Shown here: positions 5,325 through 7,177 of the stretch, piece after piece
How the letters are laid out: each line of letters starts with the position of its first letter
Numbering within the stretch: the stretch's first letter is position 1
Origin: JADFUS01 sp036653215
GTDB lineage: Bacteria; Bacteroidota; Bacteroidia; Bacteroidales; Rikenellaceae
DNA: 7,177 nt
NCBI GenBank assembly: GCA_036653215.1
Contig: JAVVUK010000082.1
Location: forward strand, 1-7,177
Direction of reading: 5' to 3'
Translations under genes and position numbers: made by a program
The notes under the pieces: model-generated
What the model saw: only the letters and a program-made list of their open reading frames with translations
Told to the model about the DNA's origin: nothing
Database searches by the model: none

Positions 5325-6464
5325 TTACCTGCCGTTGCGGTATTCATCCAATTGTAGTAACTGCATATAATATTCGTGTGCCGACTGCTCGTCAAGCAGA
5401 TCATTCACAGGACGCATATTTATATTGGTCCCTTTACGAGACAGCAAACGCCAAGAGTGCATATCGATATTGTTTATAATATAAGCACTATGACTACTTA
5501 AAATAAATTGAAGATCTCTTTCTGTGGTGAGGAGGTCTCCAGTAAGGTCTTCGATGCAATTTACACCGAGACTATTTTCGAACTCATCGATAAGGAAAAG
5601 TGTACCTTCAGGACATAGGTACATCTCTGCCACTTGAGTCAAAGTGCGACACATACCTGCCGACATATTAAATTGAGGGATCCATATAATGGAACCTTTC
5701 TCTTTAATCTGAACAAAAGGGATTGAAGACATATAGCCTTTATCTCCACTAATAGGAGCTATCTTCACAGCTGTAACTTGAGGGAAGATCTCCATGAAAC
5801 GCTCTGTTATATCGTTATAAACTTCCGATTTTATGTTATGCGCCATAGCAAGCTTAACGATGGCGGAATAGCCCGAACGACGGATTTTATCTATGGTGTC
5901 ATACTGCTCCTTATCCATGATGGCTCGACTAAAGAGGTCGGTATGCTTTTTAACATTCTTAAGGTCGTCTCCTGTTGTGCGGTCTATCATAAGCACCTTA
6001 CGGAAAGCTCGGTAAGCAAGAGATATGGGCTGCTCGTGTCTTAGGAGAGCTAAGAAACTTACATAAGGAGATAGCATAATTGTTGCTTTGCCATGATAAA
6101 GTATCTCCGCTCCTTTCCTTTCAACAAAAAGAGAGTCGTCGATATAAAGGCTTTCTGACACTATCTTAGAACGAACTTCATTTTCCCAAAGACGCACATG
6201 AGTTGGTATATTCAATTTTTGAAACTCCCCGACCCAACGATAAGACATCTCTCCATCCTCGCCAAAGACCGTGAATGTAACATCCCACTTCACGCCATCT
6301 ACGTTTTTACCAGCAGCAATATCTGCAAGAGTAGATATTGAATGTAGCGTTTGTGACTTTCCTGTTCCAGAAGCACCAACTAACAAGATAAGATTTTCAA
6401 ATGCGAAATCATTAAGACTCCACCCTTGACACTCCTCAGCAAAACTTAACTTCTTTATTTTCAT
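5325..6464 (-). CDS. AAA/ABC-type ATPase (OLD-like), candidate anti-phage sensor
   Basis: A 379-aa single-domain ATPase. The first strand, MKIKKLSFAEECQGWSL, and N24-LILLVGASGTGKSQT give a Walker A with Lys36. The middle (about 85-250) is an insert without recognisable motif. Then come an ABC-signature-like MSAG (267-270), the Walker B LFLIDEFEN with Asp293 and Glu294, and an H-loop ILSSHS with His325. This order is that of ABC-type AAA proteins of the OLD/RecF/AAA_21 kind, which dimerise on ATP. Unlike full OLD nucleases it has no TOPRIM domain; a separate TOPRIM-like gene follows downstream. Such pairs occur in anti-phage systems (PARIS AriA/AriB is one), so a defence role is inferred, not shown. 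The start is 17 bp after the pyrophosphatase stop, suggesting cotranscription; the stop abuts the repeat array. Confidence 0.88.
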   Translation of the reverse strand: MKIKKLSFAEECQGWSLNDFAFENLILLVGASGTGKSQTLHSISTLADIAAGKNVDGVKWDVTFTVFGEDGEMSYRWVGEFQKLNIPTHVRLWENEVRSKIVSESLYIDDSLFVERKGAEILYHGKATIMLSPYVSFLALLRHEQPISLAYRAFRKVLMIDRTTGDDLKNVKKHTDLFSRAIMDKEQYDTIDKIRRSGYSAIVKLAMAHNIKSEVYNDITERFMEIFPQVTAVKIAPISGDKGYMSSIPFVQIKEKGSIIWIPQFNMSAGMCRTLTQVAEMYLCPEGTLFLIDEFENSLGVNCIEDLTGDLLTTERDLQFILSSHSAYIINNIDMHSWRLLSRKGTNINMRPVNDLLDEQSAHEYYMQLLQLDEYRNGR

Positions 6465-6481
6465 AGCATTATCTTTAAAAA

Positions 6482-7132
6482 CTACATATTTCCGAAATGT
6501 ATGTTATAATCTTCCATAGAAGCCTCTATAACACGTTGGGCTTCAGCACAATCATAGACTTCAGGTATGGTACACATACTCTTCTCTCCCGGAATGTCTT
6601 TATATGTTAAGAAGTAATGACGCATCCTTTTGAGGACAGCCTCAGGAAGTTCACTCACATCTTGATAACCTCCATATACAGCATCCCCAACGAGGACTGC
6701 TATAATTTTATCATCCGCCTCTTGACGATCTATCATACGAAAACCTCCAATAGGGCGACAATGGACTATTATATCACCATGTGGGATCACCTTTTCTGTA
6801 AGTACACATATGTCGACTGGGTCATGGTCTCCAATAATATCGGTACGATTTATTGCTTCGTTACACCTTTTAGCCACATTTTCTCCCGAATATGTCTGAG
6901 GAATAAAGCCATAAAGGGCTGGAAGCAGAGATGAGTATTTTTGAGGTCTGTCGATACGAAGATAGCCAGAATCTTTATCTACCTCATATTTTACAGTGTC
7001 TGTATTTACCATCTCAATGAAACACATCAAATCTTCAGGAGCGTTGTCTCCTATATCGACTCCATGCCATGGGTGTGATTTATATCGTAATCCCATCAAC
7101 CTGTTAAGGTTATTATCTATTAATCTTGACAT
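6482..7132 (-). CDS. ppa: Soluble family I inorganic pyrophosphatase
   Basis: Hydrolyses pyrophosphate to two phosphates in the cytoplasm, pulling DNA, RNA and protein synthesis forward. The 216-aa protein has the active-site set of family I enzymes: KYEVDKDSG (Lys48, Glu50), Arg62, YGFIPQT (Tyr74), the signature GDHDPVD (Asp102, Asp104, Asp107), Asp135, the ADDK segment (Asp140, Lys142) and the late Tyr177-Lys178. It is longer than E. coli Ppa (176 aa) because of an N-terminal extension with HPWHGVDIGDNAPED and about 20 extra residues between YGFIPQT and DHDPVD; my impression is that both are usual in Bacteroidales homologues. All catalytic residues are present, so it should be active. It is first in the minus-strand group, with a candidate promoter at 7146-7176. 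Confidence 0.95.
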   Translation of the reverse strand: MSRLIDNNLNRLMGLRYKSHPWHGVDIGDNAPEDLMCFIEMVNTDTVKYEVDKDSGYLRIDRPQKYSSLLPALYGFIPQTYSGENVAKRCNEAINRTDIIGDHDPVDICVLTEKVIPHGDIIVHCRPIGGFRMIDRQEADDKIIAVLVGDAVYGGYQDVSELPEAVLKRMRHYFLTYKDIPGEKSMCTIPEVYDCAEAQRVIEASMEDYNIHFGNM

Positions 7133-7145
7133 ATCAGAAACTGTT

Positions 7146-7176
7146 TAAAATTACATTTACATCGGCATCTTTCAAC
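7146..7176 (-). promoter_or_regulatory. Candidate promoter for the pyrophosphatase gene
   Basis: On the minus strand, TAATTTTA (7153-7146) matches the -7 consensus TAnnTTTG except for the last base, and GTTG (7176-7173) matches three of four bases of the -33 TTTG at the preferred 19-bp spacing. The start site would fall near 7139, giving a very short leader before the ATG at 7132. Upstream sequence beyond the window may hold a better promoter. Confidence 0.35.
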
Positions 7177-7177
7177 T

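Overview
The window looks like a chromosomal piece of a Bacteroidales bacterium (Bacteroides/Prevotella-like). Support: AT-rich intergenic DNA, promoter-like sequences of the Bacteroidetes type (TTTG / TAnnTTTG), near absence of Shine-Dalgarno sites, a tRNA gene with no encoded CCA end, and proteins (glutamate decarboxylase, long-form inorganic pyrophosphatase, AraC regulator) that resemble Bacteroidales versions. Genus cannot be fixed from sequence alone.

Left part (1-1861), plus strand: the 3' portion of tRNA-Gly(CCC), its perfect 18-bp terminator hairpin, then a stand-alone glutamate decarboxylase gene (gadB), closed by a second perfect 18-bp hairpin that can terminate from both sides. No glutamate/GABA antiporter or glutaminase gene is in view. 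A short gene-free stretch follows.

Middle (1862-4315): a minus-strand two-gene unit encodes a lipoprotein calcineurin-like metallophosphoesterase followed, with overlapping ends, by a small exported protein that looks like an outer-membrane beta-strand protein. It has a good Bacteroidetes promoter at 3265-3295. Divergently transcribed is an AraC-family regulator whose 3' end overlaps the next convergent gene by 17 bp.

Right part (4299-7177), all minus strand: soluble family I inorganic pyrophosphatase, then 17 bp later an ABC/OLD-like AAA ATPase, then a gap filled by about 2.4 copies of a 118-121 bp tandem repeat, then a small TOPRIM-like protein (DUF4276-like). The ATPase plus separate TOPRIM protein is the most interesting content: it has the parts of an OLD-type or PARIS-like (AriA/AriB-like) anti-phage system, with the two functions on separate genes. 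The repeat array lies inside the putative operon, carries a hairpin with a compensatory base change between copies next to a GGAG tetranucleotide (REP-like), and contains a terminator-like hairpin facing the operon. Whether the pyrophosphatase belongs to the system or is only a housekeeping neighbour is open.
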